The notes beneath the pieces were generated by a model, which worked only from the letters and a program-made list of their open reading frames with translations, was not told the DNA's origin and did no database searches. A DNA stretch of 64,000 bases from Amycolatopsis tolypomycina (GTDB lineage: Bacteria; Actinomycetota; Actinomycetes; Mycobacteriales; Pseudonocardiaceae): the NCBI RefSeq assembly GCF_900105945.1, contig NZ_FNSO01000004.1, positions 2,294,001 through 2,358,000 on the forward strand. The letters run 5' to 3'. The number at the start of each line of letters is the position of its first letter. Within the stretch, counting starts at the first letter, position 1. This document shows, piece after piece, positions 16,510 through 25,955 of this stretch. The translations under genes and the position numbers were made by a program.

Positions 16510-17628
16510 ATGGCTGCCCAGCGTGCGCCGGAGGCCCTCGTGGTGGGGCTGTTGACCGATGACGGGTTGCCCGGGCAGCTCGGCGGGAAAATCGCGGACG
16601 GCCTGCCCGACCGTCTGGCTCGTGACCTCGGTGCGGAAACGTCCTGGCGCGTCGAGCAGGAAACGCAGGCGCTTCCGCTGGACGAGGACGGTGACATCCC
16701 GATGCTGGCCTTGGCGGAGGAGCGCCGGAAGAAGCACGGCTGGGACCTGCTGGTGCTGATCACGGATCTCCCGCGGCGGGCGGGGACGGTCCCGATCGTG
16801 TCGGACTACAACACCGACCACGGTGTGGCGATGGTGTCGTTGCCCGCGCTCGGTGCGGTGCGCCTGCGGCACCGGGCGCGCCGGCTGGTCGTTCACCTGG
16901 TCCGGCACCTGGTGGTGCAGCGCTCGGCGGAGGCGGTCGATCCGCCGCGGGGGATCCTCGACCGCCTGCGTGAGCTGGTGGCGCCGACGCGGCACATCGA
17001 GGGCCGTGGCGCCGCGGACGAGCACCTGGCCCTGGCGGGTGTGCGCGGGCGGGTGCGGCTGCTGGCGGGGATGATCCGCGACAACCGGCCGTGGCGGCTG
17101 GTGCCCAACCTCGCCGGGGCCACCGCGGCCGCGGCGGGGACCGCGGCGTACGGCATCATCACCACCTCGTTCTGGAAGCTGGCCGAGGCGTTGCCCGCGC
17201 TCCGGCTGGCCGGGATCACGGTGTTGGCGATCGTGGTCATGGCGGGCTGGCTGATGGTGCACAACCACCTCTGGGATTCGCCGTCCGGGCACCTGGACCG
17301 GCGGAAAGCGCTGTTGTACAACGCGTCGACGGCGCTGACGTTGTCGATCGGCGTCGCGTGCATGTACGTGATCCTGTTCGGGCTGGCGCTGGTGGCGTCG
17401 ATCGTGCTGATCGAGGGCACCTACTTCGGGCAGACCCTCGGTCATCCGGCCGGGCCGGCGTCGTACCTGAAGCTGGTGTGGCTGGCCACCTCGGTGGGCA
17501 TCGTCGCCGGGGCGCTGGGCTCCAGCGTCGAAGACGAGGAACGCGTCCGCCGGGCCGCCTACAGCCGGCGCGAGCGGGAGCGGCAGCAACGCAACCGCGA
17601 ACGCGCCGAAGAAGCCGGAAACGGCTGA
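16510..17628 (+). CDS. Unknown multi-pass membrane protein with N-terminal soluble domain
   Basis: A 372-residue protein I cannot assign to a named family. Residues 1 to about 190 are soluble and include LLVLITDLPRR and a patch rich in His and Arg (RLRHRARRLVVHLVRHLVV). Four or five membrane segments follow between about residues 200 and 340, with NHLWD between the first pairs. The C-terminus is a charged tail (ERERQQRNRERAEE) likely to be cytoplasmic. A GAGGAAAGG ribosome-binding site precedes the ATG. It stands alone, convergent with the glycoside hydrolase gene. It looks like a conserved actinobacterial envelope protein, but that is an impression. Confidence 0.8.
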   Translation: MAAQRAPEALVVGLLTDDGLPGQLGGKIADGLPDRLARDLGAETSWRVEQETQALPLDEDGDIPMLALAEERRKKHGWDLLVLITDLPRRAGTVPIVSDYNTDHGVAMVSLPALGAVRLRHRARRLVVHLVRHLVVQRSAEAVDPPRGILDRLRELVAPTRHIEGRGAADEHLALAGVRGRVRLLAGMIRDNRPWRLVPNLAGATAAAAGTAAYGIITTSFWKLAEALPALRLAGITVLAIVVMAGWLMVHNHLWDSPSGHLDRRKALLYNASTALTLSIGVACMYVILFGLALVASIVLIEGTYFGQTLGHPAGPASYLKLVWLATSVGIVAGALGSSVEDEERVRRAAYSRRERERQQRNRERAEEAGNG

Positions 17629-17974
17629 GCAGGTGCCGGTCGGATCTCACCGCCGAGCTGGAGGACCATCGCGCACTGTCCCTGACCCTCGGCCACTCCG
17701 CCGGCCCGGGCCCGGCATCGAAGACCGCGCCCGCCGTCGCAGAACTGCCGATCGCCGATTGCGCGTCCGAGCACCGGCCCGAACGGGAATTTCACCGAGC
17801 TCTTCCGACTCGCCGGTCCACAGGTCGAGCGGGACGCACGCCCACACCGGCGGGTGGCTGTCGCCGACGAAACGCGAGCTCGGCCCACCGGCCGGCGGCT
17901 CGGCTCACGCCACCGAGGGAACGGCTGAACGGCGCCCGGCGGCTCGGGACCGAACCGGCCGGGCACCGCGACAC
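17629..17974. other. 346-bp gap with a possible minus-strand gene remnant
   Basis: The gap separates two convergent genes. On the minus strand, 17880 down to about 17782 reads as natural protein (FVGDSHPPVWACVPLDLWTG, then ESEELGEIPV) with strongly G/C third positions, after which the coding signal appears to move to another frame. There is no start codon or closed ORF. It is probably the remnant of a frameshifted gene; family unknown. Confidence 0.3.
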
Positions 17975-20554
17975 TCAGCGCCAGGGCGTCACCTTGTTCG
18001 CCACGACGAGCGGGGCGAGCTGGACCCAGTCGACGTTCGGCGCCCACGCGGCCGGGTTGCCGAACGTGAGTGCGCCGCCCTTCGTCGTCAGGTCGATCGG
18101 TGACGTCTCCGCCCAGAAGCCGTCCCAGGTGTAGTTGTGGCGGTATGGCGCCGGTGTCACCGTGCCGCCCGCTTCCGACGCGATCATCGTGCGGGTGATC
18201 GTGTCCGTGTTGTACGGGTGCCCGGTGTTTTTCTCCGCCTGCGCGTAGGCGACCGTGAGGGCGTACTGACCCGGACCGCCGGTGCGCGGGATCGTCAGCG
18301 TGCCGCCGTTGCCCACGTACCCGACGTAGGCACCGCCGGAGGCCCAGGGGCCCGTCGCCGTCGCCGCGGCGCCCGCGAGCTGCCCGGATTCGGCCTCGAC
18401 GCGGACCGCGCGGCTGTCGGCCGCGGTGTCGCGCACCTGTGTCAGCGTGCCCGCCACCAGCGGTGTGCGGCCCTCGTTGGACAGCACCACCTCGGTGACG
18501 CCCGCCTTGAGGAACACCGTCGAGCTGCCCGACCAGACGCCGGCGCCGGTCGCGGTCAGGTCGCCGCCCGCCACGCGGCGGCCGGACAGCGTCAGCCCCA
18601 GCGTGCTGCGGCCGGCGCCCGCCCACGACGTCGACAGGCGGTAGTAGCCGTCCTCGGCGGCCGACACGAACGTGGTGACCCGCTGCCCCGGCGCCAGGGC
18701 AACCGCGCCCGGCGCGAGCACCTGCAGCGCGCCCGTCCCGTGGTCGACCGAACCGCCGGACCGGCGGCCGTCGGCGAGCGGGTACTCCGCCCGCTCCGGG
18801 CCGGTGACCTCGGTGAGGTCGAAGCGGTCCAGCGTGACGTCGGACGAGCCGCCGAGGAACCCGCTCGGATCGGTGGTGCGCACGGAAACGCGGTGCTTGC
18901 CCGCGGTCAGCGTGAGCGGCGTGTCCAGCCGGCCGCGGTAGGTCCAGTTCAGCGTGGCCGGCAAGGTCAACGTCCGGACGAACGCGTCGTCGACGTACAA
19001 CGCCAGCCTGCCGACGAAGGCGTTGGTGCCGTAGAAGACACCCAGCCGGTACGAGCCGGCCCGCGGGACGTCGACGTCCACGGTGTCGCGGGAAGCCGGG
19101 GTGTTCATGGACCCGACGTCCTTGCGGCCCGACGTCATGTACCGCATGGCCATGTCCCACGAACCGGATCCGTCGTCCTGGACGTAGACCTGGGCGCTCT
19201 CCACGGTGCCCGACTCGGCCTCGTAGCTCGCCTGCCACGGCGCGGTCGCCACCGGCGGCGCGCCGAGCCCGGCCGGGGTGACGAGCACCTGGTACGCGGC
19301 CAGCGGGTCGCCACCCGGCACCGAGACCGTCGCCTTGCCGTCCTGCACGCGCAGGCGCGCGGCCGCCACGACCGGCGGCTGCTGGGCGTCGCCCTCGTAC
19401 CCCGACCAGCTCGTCTTCGCGACCCGTACGTCCACCCGGTCGCCGAAGACCTTGCGGTCCAGGCCGGTCAGCGCGACGTTCACCGCGTCCGCCGTGCCGC
19501 CGAGCAGCACGGTCGCCTTGGCGTCCGTCCGGTCGACGGTGGCCAGGCCCTGCAGCGAGTCGCGGGTGTCCGGCCGCGGCGGTGTCACGCGCACGGTGTC
19601 ACCCGCGAGGTCGGCGTACCACTTGGCCAGCCACCAGCCGCCGTTGGCGCGGCCGGTGCGCACGGCGTTGTCGCTGAGGTTGCCCGCCAGCGACCAGTAC
19701 GCCAGCTGACCGTCCACTTTGGTGTCTTCGAGCATGGTGATCCACTGGATCATCTGGCCGGGCACCGAGGTGTCACGCCGGTTCGAGTACTCGTTGATGG
19801 TGATCGGCCGCGGCGAAATCCCCAGCGAGCGCTCGATGGCCCGGTAGTCCGCGTAGTGGCCGCGGTAGGAGGCCAGCGAGTCCGGGCCGAGCTCGTGCCA
19901 CGTCGTGATGTCGGGCAGCACGTCGTTGGCCTTGGCGTAGGTGAGGAACTCGCGCAGGTGGTCGGCCCGGTACTGGGTCTCGCCGATCCCGGTGATCCGG
20001 GCGTGCGGCAGGACCGACTTCACCGTGCGGTAGACCTTCGTCCAGTCGGCGAAGAACTTCTCCTTCTTGGTGGCCCAGTCGGAGTACCAGATCCCGTCCG
20101 GCTCGTTGAAGATCGTCCACACGAACCGGTCGCGGTCGGGCCGCTGCGCCACCTTGTCCAGCTGGGGCTTCAGGCGCGCAATGTAGTCGTCGATGCCGAG
20201 GTCCTGGTACGGCCAGCGGCTGTAGGTGTCCTGGGCGTAGATGTGCACGTCGGTGCCGCCGGCGGCGAAGAAGCCGTCGGCGACCTTCAGCGCGTCGCCG
20301 TTGGGGTGCTGCTCGCCGTCGGGCGCCTTCTGGGAGATGGTGCGCGGGCGCATCCCGGCGATCAGGTCCTGCGACGGCATCCCGGGGTCGCCGAGGCCGT
20401 AGAGGATGCCGGTCGCGCCGCCGTGGAACGCACCCGTCGGCGAGCCGAGGTCGACGCGCAGCGTCTGGACGGCCGCGGCCTGGGAAGCCGCGGGGGACAG
20501 CGTGGTGAAGGCGAGCACGGCGACGGCCGCACCCACCAGGAATCGTTGTCGCAT
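17975..20554 (-). CDS. Secreted glycoside hydrolase (clan GH-A-like) with two CBM-like modules
   Basis: An 859-residue secreted enzyme. A signal peptide with an ASQAAA cleavage region covers about residues 1-28. The catalytic domain (about 30-400) shows FNEPDG with Glu151 as likely acid/base and ITINEYSN with Glu255 as likely nucleophile, the clan GH-A pattern. About residues 440-585 and 715-850 are beta-rich modules opening with YEAESGTV and VEAESGQL, typical of CBM35/CBM6-like carbohydrate binding. I chose the ATG at 20554 because GGAG lies 5 bases before it. It is the last gene of the GH36/importer operon and probably cuts a polymer outside the cell. The GH family is not clear to me; GH39-like is a guess. 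Confidence 0.8.
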   Translation of the reverse strand: MRQRFLVGAAVAVLAFTTLSPAASQAAAVQTLRVDLGSPTGAFHGGATGILYGLGDPGMPSQDLIAGMRPRTISQKAPDGEQHPNGDALKVADGFFAAGGTDVHIYAQDTYSRWPYQDLGIDDYIARLKPQLDKVAQRPDRDRFVWTIFNEPDGIWYSDWATKKEKFFADWTKVYRTVKSVLPHARITGIGETQYRADHLREFLTYAKANDVLPDITTWHELGPDSLASYRGHYADYRAIERSLGISPRPITINEYSNRRDTSVPGQMIQWITMLEDTKVDGQLAYWSLAGNLSDNAVRTGRANGGWWLAKWYADLAGDTVRVTPPRPDTRDSLQGLATVDRTDAKATVLLGGTADAVNVALTGLDRKVFGDRVDVRVAKTSWSGYEGDAQQPPVVAAARLRVQDGKATVSVPGGDPLAAYQVLVTPAGLGAPPVATAPWQASYEAESGTVESAQVYVQDDGSGSWDMAMRYMTSGRKDVGSMNTPASRDTVDVDVPRAGSYRLGVFYGTNAFVGRLALYVDDAFVRTLTLPATLNWTYRGRLDTPLTLTAGKHRVSVRTTDPSGFLGGSSDVTLDRFDLTEVTGPERAEYPLADGRRSGGSVDHGTGALQVLAPGAVALAPGQRVTTFVSAAEDGYYRLSTSWAGAGRSTLGLTLSGRRVAGGDLTATGAGVWSGSSTVFLKAGVTEVVLSNEGRTPLVAGTLTQVRDTAADSRAVRVEAESGQLAGAAATATGPWASGGAYVGYVGNGGTLTIPRTGGPGQYALTVAYAQAEKNTGHPYNTDTITRTMIASEAGGTVTPAPYRHNYTWDGFWAETSPIDLTTKGGALTFGNPAAWAPNVDWVQLAPLVVANKVTPWR

Positions 20555-20582
20555 CAGCACTCCGCTTCGCTGGGGAGGGGTT

Positions 20583-21419
20583 TCACTTGACGGCGCCGCT
20601 GGTGATGCCCGCGATGATCTTGCGCTGGGCCACGGCGAGGACGACGACCAGCGGCAGGCTCATCAGCACCACGTAGGCGAAGATGAGGTGCCAGTTGTTG
20701 AGGTAGAGCCCCGCGCTGGCGACGCGGAACAGGTTGAGCGGCAGGGTGTCCAGCCGCCCGCCGACGACGAAGAACGCGTAGAAGACGTCGTTCCACACGT
20801 AGAGGCAGATGAGGATGGTGGCGGTGGCCAGCGCCGGCCGCAGCAGCGGCAGCACGATCCGCCGGAACACGGTGAGCGGACCGGCCCCGTCGATCTGGGC
20901 GGCCTCTTCCAGCGACGCCGGGATGGTGCGGACGAAGCCGGTCACGAAGAAGATGACCGTGGACAGGTAGATGCCCATGTACACGCCGATCATGCCGACG
21001 GCGCTGCCCGCGAGGCCGAGCTGGCGGAGCAGCAGCACCACGGTGACGACCGCCGGCGGCAGCACGATGCCGCTGATGCCCAGCGCGTACAGGGCCGCGT
21101 TGAGCCGGGTCGTCCGGCGGGCCAGCACCCAGGCGGCCATGGACCCGAAGACGAGGACGCCGGCGACGGTGGGCACGACGATCAGCAGGCTGCCGAAGAA
21201 CGCCGCCGGCACCTCGCCCTGGACCCAGACCTCCCGCAGGTTCGCGAACAGCTGCCAGTGGCCCGGCAGCGAGAGGTCGGGATCGAGCGCTTCGCCCTGG
21301 GACTTCCCGGCGGTCACCACGACGAGCCAGAGCGGGATCCCGATGAGCCCGAGCACGAGCGCGGTGGTGACCACCGGCTGCAGCCTGCTCCAGATCCGCG
21401 AGTCGCTGACGGTCTTCAC
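20583..21419 (-). CDS. ABC sugar transporter permease (MalG type), second system
   Basis: A 278-residue CUT1 permease with about six membrane segments and the EAA loop LEEAAQIDGAGPLTVFRRIV near residues 185-205. The start is the GTG at 21419, which overlaps the preceding permease stop as GTGA. It ends 28 bp before the start of the secreted glycoside hydrolase gene. It forms the membrane pore with the MalF-type partner encoded upstream. Confidence 0.92.
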   Translation of the reverse strand: MKTVSDSRIWSRLQPVVTTALVLGLIGIPLWLVVVTAGKSQGEALDPDLSLPGHWQLFANLREVWVQGEVPAAFFGSLLIVVPTVAGVLVFGSMAAWVLARRTTRLNAALYALGISGIVLPPAVVTVVLLLRQLGLAGSAVGMIGVYMGIYLSTVIFFVTGFVRTIPASLEEAAQIDGAGPLTVFRRIVLPLLRPALATATILICLYVWNDVFYAFFVVGGRLDTLPLNLFRVASAGLYLNNWHLIFAYVVLMSLPLVVVLAVAQRKIIAGITSGAVK

Positions 21420-22366
21420 AGGATCTCCTCCCGCTTGCGCAGGGCGCGGATGACCGGGAAGGCCAGGAACGCGACGAGCAGGAACAGCACCAGGCTCATC
21501 GCGGTGGCCTGGGCGAACAGGCCCTGCCCGAAGGTGCGGTAGATGAAGATGTTGAGGATCTCCGTGGTCCGGGCCGGACCACCGCCGGTGGTGGCCTGGA
21601 CGACGTCGAAGCCGTTCATCGACCCGAGCAGCGCGGTGGCGACGTTGAACGTCACCGCCGGCGCCAGCAGCGGCGACTTGACGACCCAGAACGTGCGCCA
21701 GCGCGAGGCGCCGTCGATCCGGGCGGCTTCGAGGATGTCCTCCGGGACGGTCTTGAGCCCGGCCAGGTAGATGAGCATCGACAGGCCCATCCACTTCCAC
21801 GCGTGGATCAGCGCGACCACGACGATCGACCAGGTCGTGTCGCCGAGCCAGGCGTAGTCGAACGTCCGCCCGAGCACCGCGCCGATCAGCTCGTTGACGC
21901 TGCCGTGCGGTTTCAGCAGGGCCTGGAAGATGTAGCCGACGGCGAGCGCCGACATCAGCACCGGCACGAGGAAGCAGATGCGCGCGATGCGGTTGAGCCG
22001 GTTGTCGCGTTCGAGTAGGACGGCCAGGGCGAACCCGAAGAGGTTCTGGAAGATCGCGACCAGCACCGCGTAGACGAGCGTGATCCGCACCGCCCGCAGC
22101 AGCGTGCCGTCCGAGGCCAGCTCGGTGAAGTTGTCGAGACCGACCGGCTTGATCGAGCTCTTGAACCCGGACCAGTCGGTGAACGCGTAGACGAAGTTGA
22201 ACAGCGTGGGCAGGAAGAAGAAGACGAGCAGGATGGCGAACGCGGGCGCCAGGAACCACATCGGGTGCGTCTTCTTGCCGTGGCTGCTCGTGGGGCGGCC
22301 GCCCGGCCGGGGAGCGGGCCGGGTGACCGGCCGCTCCACGGTGAGCGTGCGTGCTGCCGTGGTCAT
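21416..22366 (-). CDS. ABC sugar transporter permease (MalF type), second system
   Basis: A 316-residue CUT1 permease. A charged N-terminal extension of about 35 residues precedes the first membrane segment (MWFLAPAFAILLVFFFLP), and the EAA-loop region reads LEAARIDGASRWRTFWVV. The ATG joins the binding-protein stop as TGATG and the stop joins the next permease as GTGA. No ATPase gene is present in the operon, so a shared MsiK-type ATPase encoded elsewhere is likely. Confidence 0.92.
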   Translation of the reverse strand: MTTAARTLTVERPVTRPAPRPGGRPTSSHGKKTHPMWFLAPAFAILLVFFFLPTLFNFVYAFTDWSGFKSSIKPVGLDNFTELASDGTLLRAVRITLVYAVLVAIFQNLFGFALAVLLERDNRLNRIARICFLVPVLMSALAVGYIFQALLKPHGSVNELIGAVLGRTFDYAWLGDTTWSIVVVALIHAWKWMGLSMLIYLAGLKTVPEDILEAARIDGASRWRTFWVVKSPLLAPAVTFNVATALLGSMNGFDVVQATTGGGPARTTEILNIFIYRTFGQGLFAQATAMSLVLFLLVAFLAFPVIRALRKREEIL

Positions 22367-23676
22367 CAGAAGCCCGGGGCGCCGGCCGCCTTGGCCAGCT
22401 GGGCGAACTGATCCTGGGTGGCCTTGGCCACCTGGTCCGGTGTCATCGTGCCGGCGATCATGTCCGCGAGGTTGATGTAGAGGTCCGGGTTGGCGACGGC
22501 CAGCGCCTGCATGGAACCGACCGCGGTGGGCAGGGACTTGTGCACGTCGAGCAGGGCCTGCGGCACGCCCGGCGGGTTGGCGACCGACGGCTCGAGCGAG
22601 ATGGTCTTGCGGTCGGCGACGAACCCGGCGTAGCCCGGGCCCATCCAGTAGGCCAGCAGCTGCCGGGCCGCGGCCTCGCGCTTGGCGTCACCGGTGCGGA
22701 AGGCGACCAGGGCGTTCGTCTGGTCCGGGATGAAGGTGCCGACCTGACCCGACGGCGCGATCGGGAAGAAGCCGATCTTCTTGTCCAGCGTCTCGGTGTC
22801 GGCCTTGGCCTGCAGCTGGCTGAAGAACGAGTTGACCTGCACGGCCATCGCGGCCTTGCCGTCGAGCAGCGCGGCGCCCTGGTCCTCCAGCTTGGCCGTC
22901 TTGATGTCGGCGTTGAACAGGCCTTCGTTGATCAGCGCCTGGTACTTCTTGATCGTGTCGAGCACGACCGGGCTGCTGAAGGTCTCCTGCTTGCTGTTGA
23001 TCTTGTCCCAGAGGCCGTTCTTCGCGGCGTCGGCGAGCTGGACCTGCACCCACCACTGGGTGGCCCACCGGTCGCCGCCCATCTCGAAGAACGGCGTCAC
23101 GCCCTTGGCCTTGAGCGCGCGGGCCGCGGTGACCATGGCGTCGAAGGTCTTCGGCGTTTCGGTGATGCCGTTGGCCGCGAAGACTTCCTTGTTGTAGTAG
23201 ACGCCTTCGACGGCGGGGCTGGTGATCAGCGCGGCGTAGCGCCTGCCGTCGAGCAAGCCGGTGATGTCCTTCAGCTCGGGCGCCAGCTGGGGCAGCCACG
23301 GCGCGTCGTCCAGCGGCTGGAGGTTGGTCTTCGCGTTGATGGCGGTCAGCATCGACGAGGTGGGCTGCCAGAAGGCGAGGTCCGGCTTGTCGCCGGTGGC
23401 CACCTTGGTCTGGATGCTCTGCTCGTACGGGTCGGGGATCGTCACGACCTCGACGGACGCGCCGGTCGCCTGCTCGAAGGACGCGATCACCTGCTTGGGC
23501 ACGGTGTTGCTGTTCTGCGCCGCCCACAGGGTCAGCTTGACGCCGTCGAGCTTCGCGGCCGGGTCGGCCCAGGTGGCGGGCGCGGCGTCGGCGGGGCCGT
23601 TCGCGGCCGGGTCGCTGCAGGCGGCGAGGCCGAGGGTGAGCGCAGCGGCGGCGACGACGCTGATCCAGTTCTTCAT
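22366..23676 (-). CDS. ABC sugar transporter, solute-binding lipoprotein, second system
   Basis: A 436-residue extracellular sugar-binding protein with a lipoprotein signal (ALTLGLAAC lipobox, Cys near residue 20). The body has the usual two-lobed family 1 fold landmarks such as FYNKE-like YYNKEVFAANGI and the aromatic QWWVQVQLADAA segment. It follows the alpha-galactosidase gene by 28 bp and is coupled to the MalF-type permease by a TGATG junction. The neighbour enzyme suggests an alpha-galactoside or a galactosyl-decorated oligosaccharide as ligand. Confidence 0.9.
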   Translation of the reverse strand: MKNWISVVAAAALTLGLAACSDPAANGPADAAPATWADPAAKLDGVKLTLWAAQNSNTVPKQVIASFEQATGASVEVVTIPDPYEQSIQTKVATGDKPDLAFWQPTSSMLTAINAKTNLQPLDDAPWLPQLAPELKDITGLLDGRRYAALITSPAVEGVYYNKEVFAANGITETPKTFDAMVTAARALKAKGVTPFFEMGGDRWATQWWVQVQLADAAKNGLWDKINSKQETFSSPVVLDTIKKYQALINEGLFNADIKTAKLEDQGAALLDGKAAMAVQVNSFFSQLQAKADTETLDKKIGFFPIAPSGQVGTFIPDQTNALVAFRTGDAKREAAARQLLAYWMGPGYAGFVADRKTISLEPSVANPPGVPQALLDVHKSLPTAVGSMQALAVANPDLYINLADMIAGTMTPDQVAKATQDQFAQLAKAAGAPGF

Positions 23677-23704
23677 CGGGGGATTCCTTCGTGGGAGGGG
23701 TGGT

Positions 23705-25840
23705 CTAGCCGGCGACGATGCGGAAGAGCCGCGCGGACGCGGTCGGGTGCGGGGTGGGGGTCAGGGTCAGGGAGCCGGTTTCGGTGTCCCAGCGGACGGT
23801 CCAGGCGGGCAGGTCACGCGGGTAGCGCGCTTCGATGTGGACGTTCTGGTCGCGCAGGTGCGGCAGGGACAACGTCACCGGCCCGGCGTCGGCCCCGCGC
23901 CGCCACACGGCGAGGTGGGTGACGTCGCCGGCGCGCAGGGCCAGGCTGAGCCAGGGATCGCGCCAGCCGGGCAGGCCCAGCGGCCACAGGGGAACCGAGG
24001 TCGTCAGCCCCCGGCGGATTTCGCGGAACACCTCCACCGCCTCGCGGACGGAGGCCCGCTGCTCCGCGGACATGAGGTCGAGCCGGCCGGACAGGTACAG
24101 CCGGCCGAGCAGCCCGGTGCACACGGTGTAGGCGAAGTCCTCGGCCGGCATGTCCGGCTGCGGGTAGGCCCAGCTGGCCGACTGCTCGGGCAGGACCGAA
24201 AGCGGGGCGGACACGGCGATCGGCGGGTAGCGCAGGTAGTCCTGCTGGTCGCTGGTGGACTGCAGCTGCAGCCGCGACAGCATCGCGTAGTCCATCCGCA
24301 TGGCGCCCGACGCGCAGTTCTCCAGGATCAGCTCGGGGTGCCGGTCCAGGACGCCGTCCAGCCAGGCCAGGTGCGCCCGGTTGTGGCCGAGCAGCCCGGC
24401 ACCGACGCTGTCGGCGGCCAGGTCGGTGCCCGCGCCGGGGTCGACGTTGTAGTCGAGCTTGAAGTAGCCGACCCCGAGGTCTTCGACCAGCCGGTCGACC
24501 ACGCCGTCGAGGTGCGCGACGGCGGCCGGGTGGCGCAGGTCCAGCACGTACCGGTCGTGCTCGACCAGCCGGACGCCGCCGCGTTGCAGGAAGGCCGCGT
24601 CCGGGAGCTTCCCGGCCATCGGGCTGCGCACGCCGATCACTTCCGGCTCCAGCCACAGGCCGGGCACCATGCCACGACGGCGGATCCGGGTGAGGACTTC
24701 CTCGATCCCTTGCGGGAAGCGGGTTTCCGACGGCTGCCACTCGCCGACGCTGTCCCACCAGCTCGTGCCGTTGTCGTACCAGCCGGCGTCGATGCAGAAC
24801 ACCTCCGCGCCGGCCGCCGCGGCGGCGTCGACCAGCGGCAGCAGCTTCGCCGTGGTGGGGTCGCCCATCAGCGTGTTCATGTAGTCGTTGAAGACGACCG
24901 GCAGGGCGAACCGGTCCGGGTGCGGGCGGACGAGGGCCCGCCGGTGTGCGGTGAGGGCGGCGACCGCACCGTCGAAGTCGTCCCCGGACACGGCCACGGA
25001 CACCGGAACGGTGGTGAAGGACTCGCCGGGCCGCAGGTTCCGGTGCCACTGGTGGTCGATGTCGGTGGGCCCGAGCAGGGCGAGGTACGCGCCGTCGCGG
25101 CGTTCGCCCACTTCCCAGCGCCAGGCGCCGTTGTGCTCGACCTGCCACAGCCAGGCCTGCCCGGTCCGGCGGTCGACGAGGCCACCGGTCGGCAGGTGCG
25201 TGCCGGTCGACCAGGTGCCGGTGCTGACGGCGGCGAACCGGCCGCGGCCGTCCTGGCCGTGCAGCGCGAGGTCGAGGTCGGGCAGGACGTCGTCCCGCAG
25301 CGGGTGGCGGGTCCACCGGCCCTCGCCGAGCCACTCGCTGTCGGCCCGGAGCAGGTCGGCGTCTTCGATGCGCGAGCCGGCGAAGGCGGCGGCGAAGGAC
25401 GTGACGCCCTGGAGCAGGACGGGTGCCGGGCCGTGGTTGGTGACGGTGGTCGTGACCTGGCAGGCGGCGACGCCGTCGGCCGACCGGAACGACGTCCGCG
25501 CGGCCAGCCCGGTCCGGTCGTCGCGCTGATCGACGTGCAGCTCGTGCCAGGTCCCGTCCCGGCCGCGGGTGGAGCCGGTGTAGACCAGCCGCCGTCCGAC
25601 GGCGGTCTCGGAGAACCGGTGCGAAGCCCGCGCCCGCCCTTCGCCGGCGATCAGCAGTTCCACCAGCGGCTGGCCGGCCCGGGGCCGGTCGTGGGCCGCG
25701 CGGCCGTCGGTGAGGCTGCGGACCGCGACCGGGCCGCCGGGGGACACGTCCACGACGAGCTCCAGCGCCGGGTGGCCCCAGACCACGGTCGTGGCGGACT
25801 CGGTCGAGATCACCGTTGCTCCCTCTCGTGCGATGGACAT
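23705..25840 (-). CDS. GH36 alpha-galactosidase
   Basis: A 711-residue alpha-galactosidase without a signal peptide, so it acts on imported sugar in the cytoplasm. The N-terminal beta-sandwich is followed by the barrel with EVFCIDAGWYDNG (about residues 346-358), LWLEPEVI, the nucleophile Asp463 in YFKLDYN, ENCASGAMRMDYAML, and acid/base Asp531 in QSTSDQ. The length is normal for bacterial GH36. It is the first gene of a five-gene operon (enzyme, binding protein, two permeases, secreted hydrolase) and lies just downstream of a perfect LacI-type operator. Confidence 0.93.
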   Translation of the reverse strand: MSIAREGATVISTESATTVVWGHPALELVVDVSPGGPVAVRSLTDGRAAHDRPRAGQPLVELLIAGEGRARASHRFSETAVGRRLVYTGSTRGRDGTWHELHVDQRDDRTGLAARTSFRSADGVAACQVTTTVTNHGPAPVLLQGVTSFAAAFAGSRIEDADLLRADSEWLGEGRWTRHPLRDDVLPDLDLALHGQDGRGRFAAVSTGTWSTGTHLPTGGLVDRRTGQAWLWQVEHNGAWRWEVGERRDGAYLALLGPTDIDHQWHRNLRPGESFTTVPVSVAVSGDDFDGAVAALTAHRRALVRPHPDRFALPVVFNDYMNTLMGDPTTAKLLPLVDAAAAAGAEVFCIDAGWYDNGTSWWDSVGEWQPSETRFPQGIEEVLTRIRRRGMVPGLWLEPEVIGVRSPMAGKLPDAAFLQRGGVRLVEHDRYVLDLRHPAAVAHLDGVVDRLVEDLGVGYFKLDYNVDPGAGTDLAADSVGAGLLGHNRAHLAWLDGVLDRHPELILENCASGAMRMDYAMLSRLQLQSTSDQQDYLRYPPIAVSAPLSVLPEQSASWAYPQPDMPAEDFAYTVCTGLLGRLYLSGRLDLMSAEQRASVREAVEVFREIRRGLTTSVPLWPLGLPGWRDPWLSLALRAGDVTHLAVWRRGADAGPVTLSLPHLRDQNVHIEARYPRDLPAWTVRWDTETGSLTLTPTPHPTASARLFRIVAG

Positions 25841-25859
25841 TTCTGCTGCTCACGGCTTA

Positions 25860-25902
25860 TGTGACCGGTCACAATCGCAGGCCAGCAGTGTGACTGGTCG
25901 GC
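25860..25902. promoter_or_regulatory. Candidate LacI operators of the alpha-galactosidase operon
   Basis: TGTGACCGGTCACA (25860-25873) is a perfect 14-bp palindrome with the central CG usual for LacI-family operators. A weaker copy, TGTGACTGGTCGGC (25889-25902), lies 29 bp away. Both sit upstream of the alpha-galactosidase start at 25840 and downstream of the LacI gene, its probable regulator. Confidence 0.7.
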
Positions 25903-25955
25903 GGGGTGGCTGAAAAGCCCGCGTTACCTTGTTGTTACGAACACTCCGGGGGTGG

